From contig JAVJSV010000011.1 in the NCBI GenBank assembly GCA_040219235.1, positions 62,001 through 126,000 on the forward strand: a stretch of DNA of 64,000 nt, written 5' to 3'. This document shows positions 1 to 12,670 of this stretch, piece by piece. The DNA comes from Rhodospirillaceae bacterium. GTDB lineage: Bacteria; Pseudomonadota; Alphaproteobacteria; Rhodospirillales; Rhodospirillaceae. Under the pieces are notes generated by a model. The model had not been told where the DNA came from. It saw only the letters and a list, made by a program, of their open reading frames with translations, and did not search any database. Made by a program: the position numbers and the translations under genes. Within the stretch, counting starts at the first letter, position 1. Every line of letters starts with the position of its first letter.

Positions 1-285
1 CTCAACGAGTCCCATCGTGTTGAGACAGAATTGCGAATCACACCCCAAATTTGAACACCAAACTGTCAAGCTATCTTTAGTCTTGTCTTTCGGGCCGCGC
101 CGGATAAAGTCCGGGTCTTCGCAACGAACTGTTCTTCAGTTTTTTCTGGCTTGATGTTGCGAGCTTGATGTTGCGATTACAAACACAACTGGATTGGTAT
201 TATCCCTGCGCTGATGACTTTGAATTGAAAGTTTTACGGGGAACTTTCAGCATGGCACGCCGGGGATTGCGACAAGGACGCTAGG
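1..285. other. non-coding region upstream of dnaA
   Basis: No credible gene is seen here. A perfect 14-base tandem duplication (GCTTGATGTTGCGA twice) lies at 149-176. A short hairpin, AACTG 127-131 with CAGTT 137-141, runs into a T tract at 140-145 and could be a weak terminator for a gene outside the window. By eye I find no good match to the DnaA box TTATCCACA, so there is no support for placing the replication origin here. The region must hold the dnaA promoter, but no clear -35/-10 pair stands out. Confidence 0.5.
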
Positions 286-1683
286 GTGAAACGAGGGGAA
301 GTTGGAACATCGGGGCACGCGGAATGGAACCGCGTCAAACTTCGTTTAAAAAACGAGTTTGGAGAATCGGCTTTTAAAAGTTGGGTTAATCCCATCGAGT
401 TCGACGGCCTTAAAGACGGCGCCGTAAACCTGAAAGTCTCCACCCGTTTCATGCGTGATTGGGTGCTCACCCATTACGCAGATCGTATCCGCACATTATG
501 GAGCGGGGAGAACCCGGATGTGCGTCGTGTTCTTGTTGATGTTGATGTGCCGTCTGAAGGGCAACCCTGTCTGAATACGGCAGAGGTCGCGCGCGTTTCG
601 CCCAAGCACGTTCTCACAAACACAACCACGGCCGCTGGCGGCGATGTGCTGGCGGATTCTCTGTCAGCGCCGCTAGACGCGCGCTACACCTTTGATAACT
701 TTGTGGTGGGTAAGCCGAACGAATTTGCCTATGCGGCGGCGCAGCGTGTTGCCGATTCTGATCATGTCAGTTTCAATCCGCTGTTCCTCTACGGCGGTGT
801 CGGCTTGGGCAAGACCCATCTGATGCACGCCATTGCCTGGCAGATTCGTCTGCGCTCACCGCAGCGCCGTGTGGTGTATCTGTCGGCTGAGAAATTCATG
901 TACAGTTTTGTGCGGGCGCTCAGAAATCACGATACCGTTTCCTTTAAAGAACAGTTCCGCTCGGCCGACGTTTTGATGATTGATGATGTGCAATTCATCT
1001 CCGGCAAAGACTCCACCCAGGAAGAATTTTTCCACACCTTTAATGCCTTGGTTGATCAAGGCCGTCAGATTGTTTTGTCGGCGGATAAGTCGCCTTCAGA
1101 TCTGGAAGAAATCGGAGACCGTTTACGGTCTCGTCTGTCCTCAGGTTTGGTGGCCGATCTTCACCCCACCACCTTCGAACTGCGTCTTGGCATTTTGGAT
1201 GCCAAAGCCGAGCAGTTGGGTGTGGCTGTGCCGCAGAAGGTGAAAGAATTTCTGGCCCATCGCATTACCTCTAATGTGCGGGAACTCGAAGGGGCCCTCA
1301 CGCGGTTAAGTGCCAACGTGCAGTTGGTTGGCGGAGAAATCTCTTTGGAGCTCGCGCATACCCTCTTGCACGATCTTCTCAGGGCCCATGACCGTCGAGT
1401 CACCATGGATGAAATTCAAAAACGTGTCGCGGAGCATTTTCAAATTCGTTTATCAGATATGAGTTCAGCTCGGCGGTCGCGCACCGTGGCCCGGCCGCGG
1501 CAAATCGCAATGTATTTGGCCAAGCAGCTTACCTCGCGCTCTCTGCCGGAAATCGGGCGCGCGTTTGGCGGGCGGGACCACACCACCGTTATTCATGCCG
1601 TGCGCAAAGTGGAAGAACTCATGAAGGCAGATTCAGCCTTTGCCGAGGATGTGGATCTGTTGACCCGGATGCTCGAGAGTTAA
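286..1683 (+). CDS. dnaA: chromosomal replication initiator protein DnaA
   Basis: AAA+ ATPase that binds DnaA boxes and melts the origin to start replication. It has 465 residues, normal for the family. Visible in order: an N-terminal protein-interaction domain (about 1-90), a variable linker, Walker A GGVGLGKT at 170-177, Walker B LMIDDVQF at about 230-237, and the C-terminal DNA-binding signature GGRDHTTVIHA at 428-438. The GTG start is supported by AAGGA at 274-278, seven bases upstream. An ATG at 252 reaches a stop after ten codons, so it is not the start. It heads the conserved dnaA-dnaN-recF-gyrB block. Confidence 0.97.
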   Translation: MKRGEVGTSGHAEWNRVKLRLKNEFGESAFKSWVNPIEFDGLKDGAVNLKVSTRFMRDWVLTHYADRIRTLWSGENPDVRRVLVDVDVPSEGQPCLNTAEVARVSPKHVLTNTTTAAGGDVLADSLSAPLDARYTFDNFVVGKPNEFAYAAAQRVADSDHVSFNPLFLYGGVGLGKTHLMHAIAWQIRLRSPQRRVVYLSAEKFMYSFVRALRNHDTVSFKEQFRSADVLMIDDVQFISGKDSTQEEFFHTFNALVDQGRQIVLSADKSPSDLEEIGDRLRSRLSSGLVADLHPTTFELRLGILDAKAEQLGVAVPQKVKEFLAHRITSNVRELEGALTRLSANVQLVGGEISLELAHTLLHDLLRAHDRRVTMDEIQKRVAEHFQIRLSDMSSARRSRTVARPRQIAMYLAKQLTSRSLPEIGRAFGGRDHTTVIHAVRKVEELMKADSAFAEDVDLLTRMLES

Positions 1684-2044
1684 ACGCCGCCGCTTTGCCA
1701 GAAGTCTGTTCTCCGCGCCGCTGAGGGCGATAAATTGGTTTGTGAGGTCCCCTACGCGGGAGCTTCAAACGCGTGCTCTGCTCCCTCTCTAAGAGCCCTT
1801 TTTCCTGTCGTCTGCCTTTCCCTGTGATATAGTGACTTCCCTGTCACGCGGTGGCGGACTTTTTGCATTCCGCGTCGCTTCGAAAATCCTTCGAAAATTC
1901 AACGACAGGGGGCCTGAAAGGCTTGCATTTCTGCCATATTCTGGCGTCTGTGCGGGGTGGACAGGCAATGAGGGACTCGGGAAAGCCCATCAAGGGCCTT
2001 CTGTGTCTTAGTCTGGTATTGAAAGCTGAAGTGTACGGTCGCCT
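1684..2044. other. dnaA-dnaN intergenic region
   Basis: 361 bases with no convincing gene. A plus-strand reading frame at 1851-2048 runs through most of it and slightly into dnaN, but it has no recognisable domain or ribosome site, and its composition looks non-coding. No DnaA-box consensus and no strong hairpin terminator were seen. It presumably contains the dnaN promoter. Confidence 0.4.
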
Positions 2045-3156
2045 ATGAAACTCGTTATTGAAAGATCAGCCCTCCTTAAATCTTTGGGCCACGTCCAGAG
2101 CGTTGTCGAGCGGCGCACCACCATCCCGATCCTGTCCAACGTCCGGATTGACGCAGATAAAGGCGCTCTCAGCCTGAATGCGACTGATATGGACCTGGAG
2201 ATTGTCGAAACGGTGGCGGCTGAGGTGAGCCAGTCTGGCGCAACAACAGCCCCAGCCCATACGCTGTACGACATTGTGCGTAAGCTGCCCGATGGCGCCC
2301 AGGTTGAACTCGCCTTTGGGGGCGATGGTCAGCTGGTGCTGTCGTCCGGGCGCTCCCGTTTCCAGTTGGCCTGTTTGCCGGTGGATGATTTCCCGGCGTT
2401 GGCCTCTGGTGATTTTTCCCACCAATTCAGTCTGGCCGCTGCTGATCTGCGCTCTCTCATTGACCGCACACGGTTTGCCATTTCCACCGAAGAAACGCGC
2501 TATTACCTCAACGGCATCTATCTCCATGGTACCGATAGCGATGGTGTGGATGTTTTGCGTACGGTGGCGACCGACGGCCATAGGCTGGCCCGGGTCGAAT
2601 TGCCGTTGCCCGATGGCGCCTCTGGCATGCCGGGCATTATTGTGCCGCGCAAGGCCGTCTCCGAAGTGCGTAAGTTGATCGAGGAAGCCGAAGGCGATGT
2701 CGCTGTTGCGCTGTCCGATGCCAAAATCCGTTTCTCCATCGGCGATACGGTTCTGACCTCCAAGCTGATTGATGGCACGTTCCCCGACTACGAACGCGTC
2801 ATTCCAACCGGCAACGACAAGGTTATGGAAACCGATTGCAAAACCCTGTCGCAGGCGGTTGATCGTGTGTCGGCCATCAGTTCCGAGAAATCCCGCTCCA
2901 TCAAACTCAATATGGAAAAGGGCCTTGTCACCTTGTCGGCCTCCAGCCCGGAGAACGGCAGCGCCATTGAAGAGGTCGAAGCGTCTTACGACGCCGGTCA
3001 GTTGGAGATCGGCTTTAACTCGCGTTATCTGCTCGATATCATGCAGCAGATTGAAGGCGATGCCGCCCGCTTCACCATGGCCGATGCGGCTTCACCAACG
3101 GTGATCCGTGATGTGTCGGATGGCTCGGCGGTTTACGTTCTTATGCCGATGCGGGT

Positions 3157-3160
<4 letters not shown>
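2045..3160 (+). CDS. dnaN: DNA polymerase III subunit beta (sliding clamp)
   Basis: Ring-shaped clamp that tethers DNA polymerase III to DNA and also serves repair enzymes. The 371-residue length matches the family. The N-terminal stretch with the pattern ERRTTIPILSNV (about 22-33) and the C-terminal PMR ending (VLMPMRV), near the peptide-binding pocket, are typical of DnaN. Three repeated clamp folds of about 120 residues each fit the length. The stop codon overlaps the GTG that opens the recF frame (GTGA at 3157-3160), so dnaN and recF are probably translationally coupled. Confidence 0.97.
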
Positions 3161-6916
<3,756 letters not shown>

Positions 6917-6948
6917 GACATCACAATTACCAAACGGGAGTAGAACAG

Positions 6949-7251
6949 GTGAGTACAGTGACGGTGCGTATGAAGGTCAAGCCTGACTCTCACGACACAT
7001 TTTTGCGCATCCTGGAAGATGTTACCGCCGCTGTGAAAGACAACGAACCTGATTGCTTTGTTTATGCCACCTGGAAAACCAGCACCCCGTTTGAGTATGT
7101 GATGGTCGAGAGTTATCGCAGCGAGGCAGGGCGGGAATTCCATAACGCAACCCATGCCGCTGTCGCGCCGGAGTTTATGGCCTGTCTGGTTGAGCCACCC
7201 GAGGTTGAGGTGCTGGGCGATGTGCTGTTTGGCACGGCGACGCCGTTATAA
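6949..7251 (+). CDS. antibiotic biosynthesis monooxygenase (ABM) domain protein
   Basis: Small 100-residue protein of the ABM/YgiN type, a ferredoxin-like alpha+beta barrel that usually dimerises. Seen: a beta strand opening (TVRMKVKPDSHDTF), a central region with CFVYATWKTS, the pattern FEYVMVESYRS typical of the third strand, and a helix with FHNATHA. The GTG start has GGGAG at 6935-6939, nine bases upstream. Members of this family include small oxygenases and heme-degrading enzymes, but many have no known activity. Nothing here defines a substrate. It follows gyrB by 32 bases and may be co-transcribed with it. Confidence 0.75.
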   Translation: MSTVTVRMKVKPDSHDTFLRILEDVTAAVKDNEPDCFVYATWKTSTPFEYVMVESYRSEAGREFHNATHAAVAPEFMACLVEPPEVEVLGDVLFGTATPL

Positions 7252-7580
7252 AATAGACCTACGCCTCAGCCTGTTCGCCGGCGTGACGGCTTTAATTTTC
7301 GGTAACGGCTTTAATTGTAATGTGTGGCCCATAAGCCACAAACTGATCAATATGTGACGAAAAAGCAATCATCTGCCAAATACGTCGCATAGCGAACAGA
7401 TTATCCCTTGTCATTATACTGACTTGGTTCATTGTTTTTGAACGAAAAGCTGCTGTTGCCAGATAGAGACGGTGTTGGCGAAGACGCTCACGAGGGGGAA
7501 CACAAGATTTATCCTTTGATGAGTACAGCAGAGTATTTCGGGCCAATCAGGTTCATGTATCGAGAGGGAAGATCAATCTC
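7252..7580. other. intergenic region upstream of a TonB receptor
   Basis: 329 bases without a credible gene. It contains a direct repeat ACGGCTTTAATT at 7286-7297 and 7305-7316 (19-base period), which could be a regulator site. A purine-rich ribosome site (GAGAGGGAAG) lies at 7562-7571, just before the receptor start. No terminator with a T tract is obvious for the preceding gene. Confidence 0.5.
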
Positions 7581-9998
7581 ATGTCACATCGCACACCCGC
7601 ACTGAAAGCTGCTCTATACGGCAGCGTTGCCCTGTTTTCAGCCTCATTAACGGCGGAAGCTGTGGCGCAACAACTCGCCATTGAAGAAATCACGGTGACC
7701 TCCCGTAAACGTGAGGAAAGCCTGCTCGAGATCCCGATTGCTGTGTCGGCCTACTCGCAGGCGGACATTGATGCCGCCGGCATCAATACCCTCGAAGCGC
7801 TTTCAGCCTATACGCCTGGCTTTGCCTTTCAAAACGTCGGGCAGGGCGGCTCTGGTGGCCGCCAGAATCCAAACATCCGGTTCCGTGGTCTCGGGGTGCA
7901 GCAAGCCAGCCCGGCCTCCCGTGCCGGTGCGGTGTTCTGGAATGGCGGCTACATCTCTGACGGTGCGGGCATTTTACCCCTGATCGACCTGGAGCGTGTC
8001 GAAGTCATCAAAGGTCCGCAGAACGCTTTCTTCGGGCGCAACACGTTTGCCGGTGCCATCAACTATCTGCCCGCCAGACCGGGCGATGAGTTGAGCGGCA
8101 AAGGCTCTATCTCTTTTTCGCCATCTGACCAAGACAGCTTAAATATCACAGCGGCGGCTGGCGGGCCGATCAGTGATACCGTGGGCGTGCGTCTTGCCGT
8201 GATGCAAGAGCGCGTCGGCGCTGACTGGTATTACGACAACGGTGACCCGGCGGGTGAAGAAAACACCACCGCCCTTACGGCTGTCACCACCTGGGAACCC
8301 ACGGAAACTTCCAGCTTTATGGCGTCTGGCTTCTACGTGAAATCTGACGATACCCGTGCGCTTCAGTCACAAGTTGGCCCGTTCGCACCCGGCACCTGTA
8401 ACATTACCTTCAGCGGCACCTTCCGTAATGTTGTCGATGGCAGCTCCGGTGGACCGTTCAGCACGGACCTGTCGCAGCACCCCGGTAATCTTTTATGTGG
8501 CGTCGTTCCGGACTGGGATGACGTGCCGCCCAATATGTCCATTGCCGGCGAAATAGGCCCAAGCACGCCGCTGTATCAGCCGTTTTCTCCCTCATTTCAG
8601 CAGATGCAAACCCTGCCGCCAGAGCTTGAAGGTCTCGGCTTTCCAAGTGCACCTGACGGTTTGGGTGTGAAATACAAATTGTGGCGTGTTGATTTGTCGG
8701 GCGATGTTGAATTGCCAAACGATCATACGTTGAGTGCTGAATTTGCCCGCGGTGAATCGTCCAACCGCAGCATCGTCGACAACAATTTCGGCACTCCTGC
8801 TCTCTTCGGTGATGGACTCTGGTTGACGGGGATTGCCACCTGGGTGCGGGATACCTATGCGGAACTTCGGGTCACGTCAGGCAGTGACCAACGCCTGCGC
8901 TACACCATTGGCACCAGCTACTATAAGCAAGACCAAAAACAGACCGATTACTCGGCCTTCTTTGGCACCAATAACCTGGAGTTCCAAACCGGCGAAAACA
9001 TCGGCATCTTTGGCTCCCTCGACTATGACATCACACAACAGTTGACCTTGTCTCTGGAAGGGCGCTGGAACGAAGACACCCAAACCCTCGACTTTGATGG
9101 CGTGTCTGGCACCACAGTTGGGGCGCTCACAGATCTGGAACAGAAATACGACAAATTCATGCCGCGTGTGATTTTGTCTTATCAACCGACGGATGATGTG
9201 AACCTCTACGCCAGTTGGTCCAAGAGCTATCTGCAAGGGATCTTCACCAACGCGGAAGACTATCAAGCCGCAACCGGGTTTGATCTCGGCCTTGGTGATT
9301 TTACACCGAAACAAGCGCTCTCTGCCTATGAAGTCGGCTTCAAGCAGCGGCTCTCTGGGTGGATGAACTACTCGGTGGCTGGGTATTATATGGACTGGAA
9401 GAACCAGACCTTCTTCGAGCTGAGCCCGGCTTTCGTGGCGGCCAACCTGCCCGGCGATTCCGAAATCTACGGCATTGATGCGGAAGCTGACATCACACCG
9501 GTCGACTGGTTCAATCTCCGCGCCGGTGTGTCGTATAACCATGTCGAGTTCACCGACTTTGCTGGCACAGGCTCTGTAGCCGCCTCCGTGCTGGCGCGTG
9601 GTCAGCTCGTCACCGGTCAGCAGATTGACGCCAATGGCAACCGCCCACGTTACATGCCGAAGTGGAGTGGCAGTTTCTCAGCAACGGTGAATGTCAATGA
9701 TCTGATTGCAATGGAACGCGCCGCCTGGGTTCGTCTGGACGGAATTTACCAGGGCCAGTTCTATACGGATAACTTCGAGTATCTTTCCGTCGCAGGCTAT
9801 TGGAAGTTCAATGCCCGCGCCGGCATGGACATCAGCGACAACTTCTCCGTTGAAGTTTATGGCAACAACCTGACCAACGATCTCAGCTGGACGACGGCGG
9901 GTGGCGATACCAGCATTCAAGGCACCCAAAACCGCAAGACCTTCGGGCCTCTGCCGCGCAAGCGTGAATTTGGCTTGAAGCTGCTCGCCAGCTTCTAA
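7581..9998 (+). CDS. TonB-dependent outer-membrane receptor
   Basis: Energy-coupled outer-membrane importer of 805 residues. A signal peptide spans about 1-29, ending AVAQ. A TonB-box-like stretch follows (AIEEITVTSRKREE, about 32-45), then the plug domain (to about 170; IKGPQNAFFGRNTFAGAINY is typical) and a long beta-barrel ending in Phe (LLASF), as outer-membrane barrels do. Two cysteines, C273 and C306 (the latter in CGVVP), lie in a probable extracellular loop and recur at similar places in the other three receptors of the window. The ligand is unknown; the subfamily includes siderophore, vitamin and carbohydrate importers. A strong terminator follows at 10025-10061. Confidence 0.93.
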   Translation: MSHRTPALKAALYGSVALFSASLTAEAVAQQLAIEEITVTSRKREESLLEIPIAVSAYSQADIDAAGINTLEALSAYTPGFAFQNVGQGGSGGRQNPNIRFRGLGVQQASPASRAGAVFWNGGYISDGAGILPLIDLERVEVIKGPQNAFFGRNTFAGAINYLPARPGDELSGKGSISFSPSDQDSLNITAAAGGPISDTVGVRLAVMQERVGADWYYDNGDPAGEENTTALTAVTTWEPTETSSFMASGFYVKSDDTRALQSQVGPFAPGTCNITFSGTFRNVVDGSSGGPFSTDLSQHPGNLLCGVVPDWDDVPPNMSIAGEIGPSTPLYQPFSPSFQQMQTLPPELEGLGFPSAPDGLGVKYKLWRVDLSGDVELPNDHTLSAEFARGESSNRSIVDNNFGTPALFGDGLWLTGIATWVRDTYAELRVTSGSDQRLRYTIGTSYYKQDQKQTDYSAFFGTNNLEFQTGENIGIFGSLDYDITQQLTLSLEGRWNEDTQTLDFDGVSGTTVGALTDLEQKYDKFMPRVILSYQPTDDVNLYASWSKSYLQGIFTNAEDYQAATGFDLGLGDFTPKQALSAYEVGFKQRLSGWMNYSVAGYYMDWKNQTFFELSPAFVAANLPGDSEIYGIDAEADITPVDWFNLRAGVSYNHVEFTDFAGTGSVAASVLARGQLVTGQQIDANGNRPRYMPKWSGSFSATVNVNDLIAMERAAWVRLDGIYQGQFYTDNFEYLSVAGYWKFNARAGMDISDNFSVEVYGNNLTNDLSWTTAGGDTSIQGTQNRKTFGPLPRKREFGLKLLASF

Positions 9999-10024
9999 GC
10001 CCCTTAAGGTTAGACCAAACACTG

Positions 10025-10061
10025 AACCGGCTGCACCTTCGGGTGTGGCCGGTTTTGTTTT
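10025..10061 (+). terminator. rho-independent terminator after TonB receptor
   Basis: Inverted repeat 10025-10037 and 10042-10054 forms a 13-bp stem with two G-U pairs and a UUCG tetraloop at 10038-10041. It is followed by TTGTTTTGG. The site begins 27 bases after the receptor stop codon. Confidence 0.9.
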
Positions 10062-10214
10062 GGCGGCTCAGGTTTCTGCCCTGTTTCTGTCGTGTGTGCG
10101 TTTTGGAGCTTCAAAAAAATGAGAGGTTTCAACCTACTGTGCGACGTGGCTCACCCTTTACTCGTTTCGAATTGTCTAAGCCGTTGAAAAGACACAAAAC
10201 CGATGGGCGTGCAT

Positions 10215-10284
10215 GGGCTCGTTCCACGAGCCCTCTCAAGATTTAAAAATCTCGTTCCACGAGCCCTCTCAAGATTTAAAAAAT
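10215..10284. repeat. two tandem copies of a 33/34-base element containing dyads
   Basis: Copies at 10218-10250 and 10251-10284 are identical except for one extra A. Each contains the dyad core CTCG-TTCCA-CGAG; in the first copy, flanking bases extend it to GGGCTCG/CGAGCCC at 10215-10233. Each also contains AGATTT/AAATCT with a 2-3 base loop. The element lies in the gap between the receptor terminator and the 3' end of the RHH gene on the minus strand. It could be a small repetitive element or a duplicated terminator-like structure for the RHH gene. Confidence 0.85.
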
Positions 10285-10351
10285 CTCGGTCCCAGGTTGG
10301 CCTTAAAAACGATAAAATGATCGCTGTGACGCGCTTTGGCGTAAACGGCTT

Positions 10352-10570
10352 TCAGCTTTCGTTGACCACCAACTGCACGCGGTCGTCACCCTCTTTCAGG
10401 GCGTCGACCGTATCCAAGTGGTCTTCCCAATTCTCGGCGTATTCTTGCAAAGCCAAGACCAGGATTTCCTCTGTGGATTTTTCCATGCGCTCGGCCAGCG
10501 CGGCGAGGCGGTGGTTCAGATCTTCTGAAATGCTGATGTTGACGGTTGTGGTTACGGGTGTCGATGTCAC
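10352..10570 (-). CDS. orphan ribbon-helix-helix (CopG-like) regulator
   Basis: Small acidic protein of about 72 residues. The N-terminal beta strand (TTVNISISEDLNHRLAALAER) followed by two helices matches the RHH DNA-binding fold found in CopG regulators and antitoxins. The frame can be extended upstream to ATG 10618 (88 residues). I prefer the GTG at 10570 because GGGAG (minus strand, 10577-10581) sits six bases upstream and because the longer start falls inside a repeated motif that looks like an operator. No toxin gene is adjacent, so it is not a recognisable toxin-antitoxin pair. It is divergent from the penicillin-binding protein gene and may regulate itself, that gene, or both. Confidence 0.6.
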   Translation of the reverse strand: MTSTPVTTTVNISISEDLNHRLAALAERMEKSTEEILVLALQEYAENWEDHLDTVDALKEGDDRVQLVVNES

Positions 10571-10590
10571 CGGCTGCTCCCAGGTCGTTG

Positions 10591-10672
10591 GTGTCTCATA
10601 GCATTTGGGGTGTCTCATAGTATTAGATATGTCACACCTGTTAAGGAGTGACTAACCTTAGATATGCCACAC
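10591..10672. promoter_or_regulatory. operator-like direct repeats between RHH gene and PBP gene
   Basis: Two sets of direct repeats lie in this divergent promoter region. GTGTCTCATAG occurs at 10591-10601 and 10610-10620 (19-base period). TTAGATATGYCACAC occurs at 10623-10637 and 10658-10672 (35-base period, one mismatch). RHH proteins bind short repeated sites as dimers or tetramers, so autoregulation is plausible but is inference. Confidence 0.5.
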
Positions 10673-10735
10673 TTCAAGCGTACCTGATCAAAATACAGTG
10701 TTGGGCCTGACCACGCTATAGGGTCGGCGAGGGAT

Positions 10736-12670
10736 ATGGCGACGTCTAAAACTCCAAAAAACGCTAAAAAACCGGCCAAAGCGAAAACTGCCACCAAGAA
10801 ACCGGCCAAGGCTCATTCAGCGCCTCCCCATCGCGGGCGATGGTTCTGGATCTCCAACGGCTTGTCTGCGCTCATCTGGGCGGGTCTGGCGGTGGCTGCC
10901 GTGCTCGGGTATTTCGCCCTGGGTTTGCCCAATATCGACTCCGTTGTGGAGTCCACCCGGCGTCAGCCCATCGTCACTGTGCGTGATGCCGAGGGCAATG
11001 ATCTGGTGCGCGTTGGCGCGCTCTATGGCACGGCGGTGTCGGTCGAGAATTTGCCGCCGGCTTTGCCCGCGGCTGTGTTGGCTATTGAGGATCGCCGTTT
11101 CTATACGCACAGCGGCCTCGATGCCCGTGGGTTTGCCCGTGCCATGCTGGCCAACATTAAGGCCGGCGGCGTTGTCCAGGGCGGCAGTACCATCACCCAG
11201 CAGGTTGCGAAGAACCTGTTTCTGACGCCCGAGCGCACCATTGGCCGTAAAATTCGAGAGGCGCTTCTGGCGGTCTGGCTTGAGCAGAAATTCACCAAGG
11301 ATCAGATTCTCACGCTCTATCTCAACCGGGTGTATCTCGGCTCTGGCACCTACGGCGTTGAGGCGGCGGCACAGACGTACTTTGGCCGCTCTGCCCGGGA
11401 TCTTTCCGTGTATCAGTCGGCCATGATTGCGGGTCTGATGAAGGCGCCATCGCGTTATAATCCCAAGACGGATCTGGCCGCCGCGCGGGAACGCACTGCC
11501 ATTGTGCTCGGGGCCATGGTTGCCGCCGGCTATCTGACCAAAGACCAAGCGGGGGCGGCCAAGCAGGGCGGCCAGGTCAATGTCGCCAAATCAAGCGCTG
11601 GACAGGGCCGCTACTTTGCTGACTGGATCCTCGCCACGTTGGATGATCAGATCGGCACCATTGAGGACGATCTCATCGTTCACACCACGCTGCGTCCGTC
11701 GCTGCAATCTGATGCGGAGCTGCGTATTCAGGCCGCAATCGAAGCCCAGGGAAAAGCCCGTCAGGTCAGCCAGGCGGCCTTTGTCCTGTTGTCGCCCGAT
11801 GGGGCGGTGCGGGCCATGGTCGGAGGCCGCGACTACCGCACCAGTCAGTTCAACCGTGCAGTCCAGGCGCGGCGTCAGCCGGGGTCAGCCTTTAAACCGT
11901 TTGTCTATCTGGCCGGTCTTGAGGATGGCCTGACCCCCACCGATGTGATGGACGATGCGCCGATCAATATTGACGGCTGGCGCCCGCAGAATTTTTCCGG
12001 CACCTACGCAGGCCCGGTTGCGCTCGAGGACGCTTTTGCACAGTCCCTCAACACCGTAGCGGTGCGTGTGGCACGACGGGCGGGGCCGCAAGCGATTTCA
12101 GACGTGGCCCGCCGTTCTGGCATTTCCACTCCGCTCACCGCTGATCTCGGGTTGGCCTTGGGGACGTCTGAAGTCAGTTTGCTCGAACTCACAGCGGCTT
12201 ATGCGCCCTTTGCCAACGGCGGTGTTGCGATCGTGCCCTACGGCATTGTTGATGTGGTCACAACGGATGGCCGCGTTCTCTATCAGCGCCAGGGCGGTGG
12301 TTTAGGGCGGGTGGCCGAGGCCCCTCATATCGGCATGATGAACCGCATGCTCGCCAAGGCGGTTCAAGACGGCACTGGCACGTCTGCGCAATTGGACCGG
12401 CCCGCCGGTGGCAAGACGGGCACCAGCCAGGATTTTCGCGACGCTTGGTTTGTCGGCTATACCCCGGATTACATCGCCGGCGTTTGGGTCGGTAATGATG
12501 ATGGCCAGAGCATGAAAGGGGTTACCGGCGGCGGTCTCCCGGCCACACTTTGGCGCGATTTGATGCTGTCGGCCCATCGCGGCACCCCGGTTCAGGCGTT
12601 GGCTGGCTGGTCAGAACCACCACCAGTTGACCCTTTGACGCGTTTCTGGCGGAGGCTTACCGGTAATTAG
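10736..12670 (+). CDS. class A penicillin-binding protein (PBP1A family)
   Basis: Bifunctional peptidoglycan synthase, 644 residues. The cytoplasmic N terminus is very Lys/Ala-rich (about 1-35), followed by one transmembrane helix (about 40-66). The glycosyltransferase 51 domain follows, with catalytic Glu118 in AIEDRRFY and GGSTITQQVAKNLFL further on. The transpeptidase domain has SAFK (Ser384, Lys387), SLN (437-439) and KTGT (560-563), so both active sites look intact. The product polymerises and cross-links glycan strands on the outer face of the inner membrane. It is shorter than E. coli PBP1A and lacks the large inserted OB-like domain. The start is ATG 10736 after GAGGGAT. The upstream repeats suggest the neighbouring RHH protein may control it. 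Confidence 0.93.
   Translation: MATSKTPKNAKKPAKAKTATKKPAKAHSAPPHRGRWFWISNGLSALIWAGLAVAAVLGYFALGLPNIDSVVESTRRQPIVTVRDAEGNDLVRVGALYGTAVSVENLPPALPAAVLAIEDRRFYTHSGLDARGFARAMLANIKAGGVVQGGSTITQQVAKNLFLTPERTIGRKIREALLAVWLEQKFTKDQILTLYLNRVYLGSGTYGVEAAAQTYFGRSARDLSVYQSAMIAGLMKAPSRYNPKTDLAAARERTAIVLGAMVAAGYLTKDQAGAAKQGGQVNVAKSSAGQGRYFADWILATLDDQIGTIEDDLIVHTTLRPSLQSDAELRIQAAIEAQGKARQVSQAAFVLLSPDGAVRAMVGGRDYRTSQFNRAVQARRQPGSAFKPFVYLAGLEDGLTPTDVMDDAPINIDGWRPQNFSGTYAGPVALEDAFAQSLNTVAVRVARRAGPQAISDVARRSGISTPLTADLGLALGTSEVSLLELTAAYAPFANGGVAIVPYGIVDVVTTDGRVLYQRQGGGLGRVAEAPHIGMMNRMLAKAVQDGTGTSAQLDRPAGGKTGTSQDFRDAWFVGYTPDYIAGVWVGNDDGQSMKGVTGGGLPATLWRDLMLSAHRGTPVQALAGWSEPPPVDPLTRFWRRLTGN

Noticed and set aside
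1-285. Replication origin upstream of dnaA
   Set aside because: No DnaA-box consensus seen; in many Alphaproteobacteria the origin is not beside dnaA.
1851-2048. 65-codon open frame between dnaA and dnaN
   Set aside because: No ribosome site, no recognisable domain, overlaps the dnaN start; likely chance.
6949-7251. Antibiotic biosynthesis gene cluster
   Set aside because: The ABM domain name reflects family history; no biosynthetic genes are adjacent.
10352-10570. Toxin-antitoxin system
   Set aside because: Only an antitoxin-like RHH protein is present; neighbouring genes are a TonB receptor and a penicillin-binding protein, with no toxin.
10203-10601. Plus-strand frame encoding a duplicated LVPRALSRFK segment
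   Set aside because: The duplication only reflects the DNA tandem repeat, and the rest is antisense to the RHH gene.
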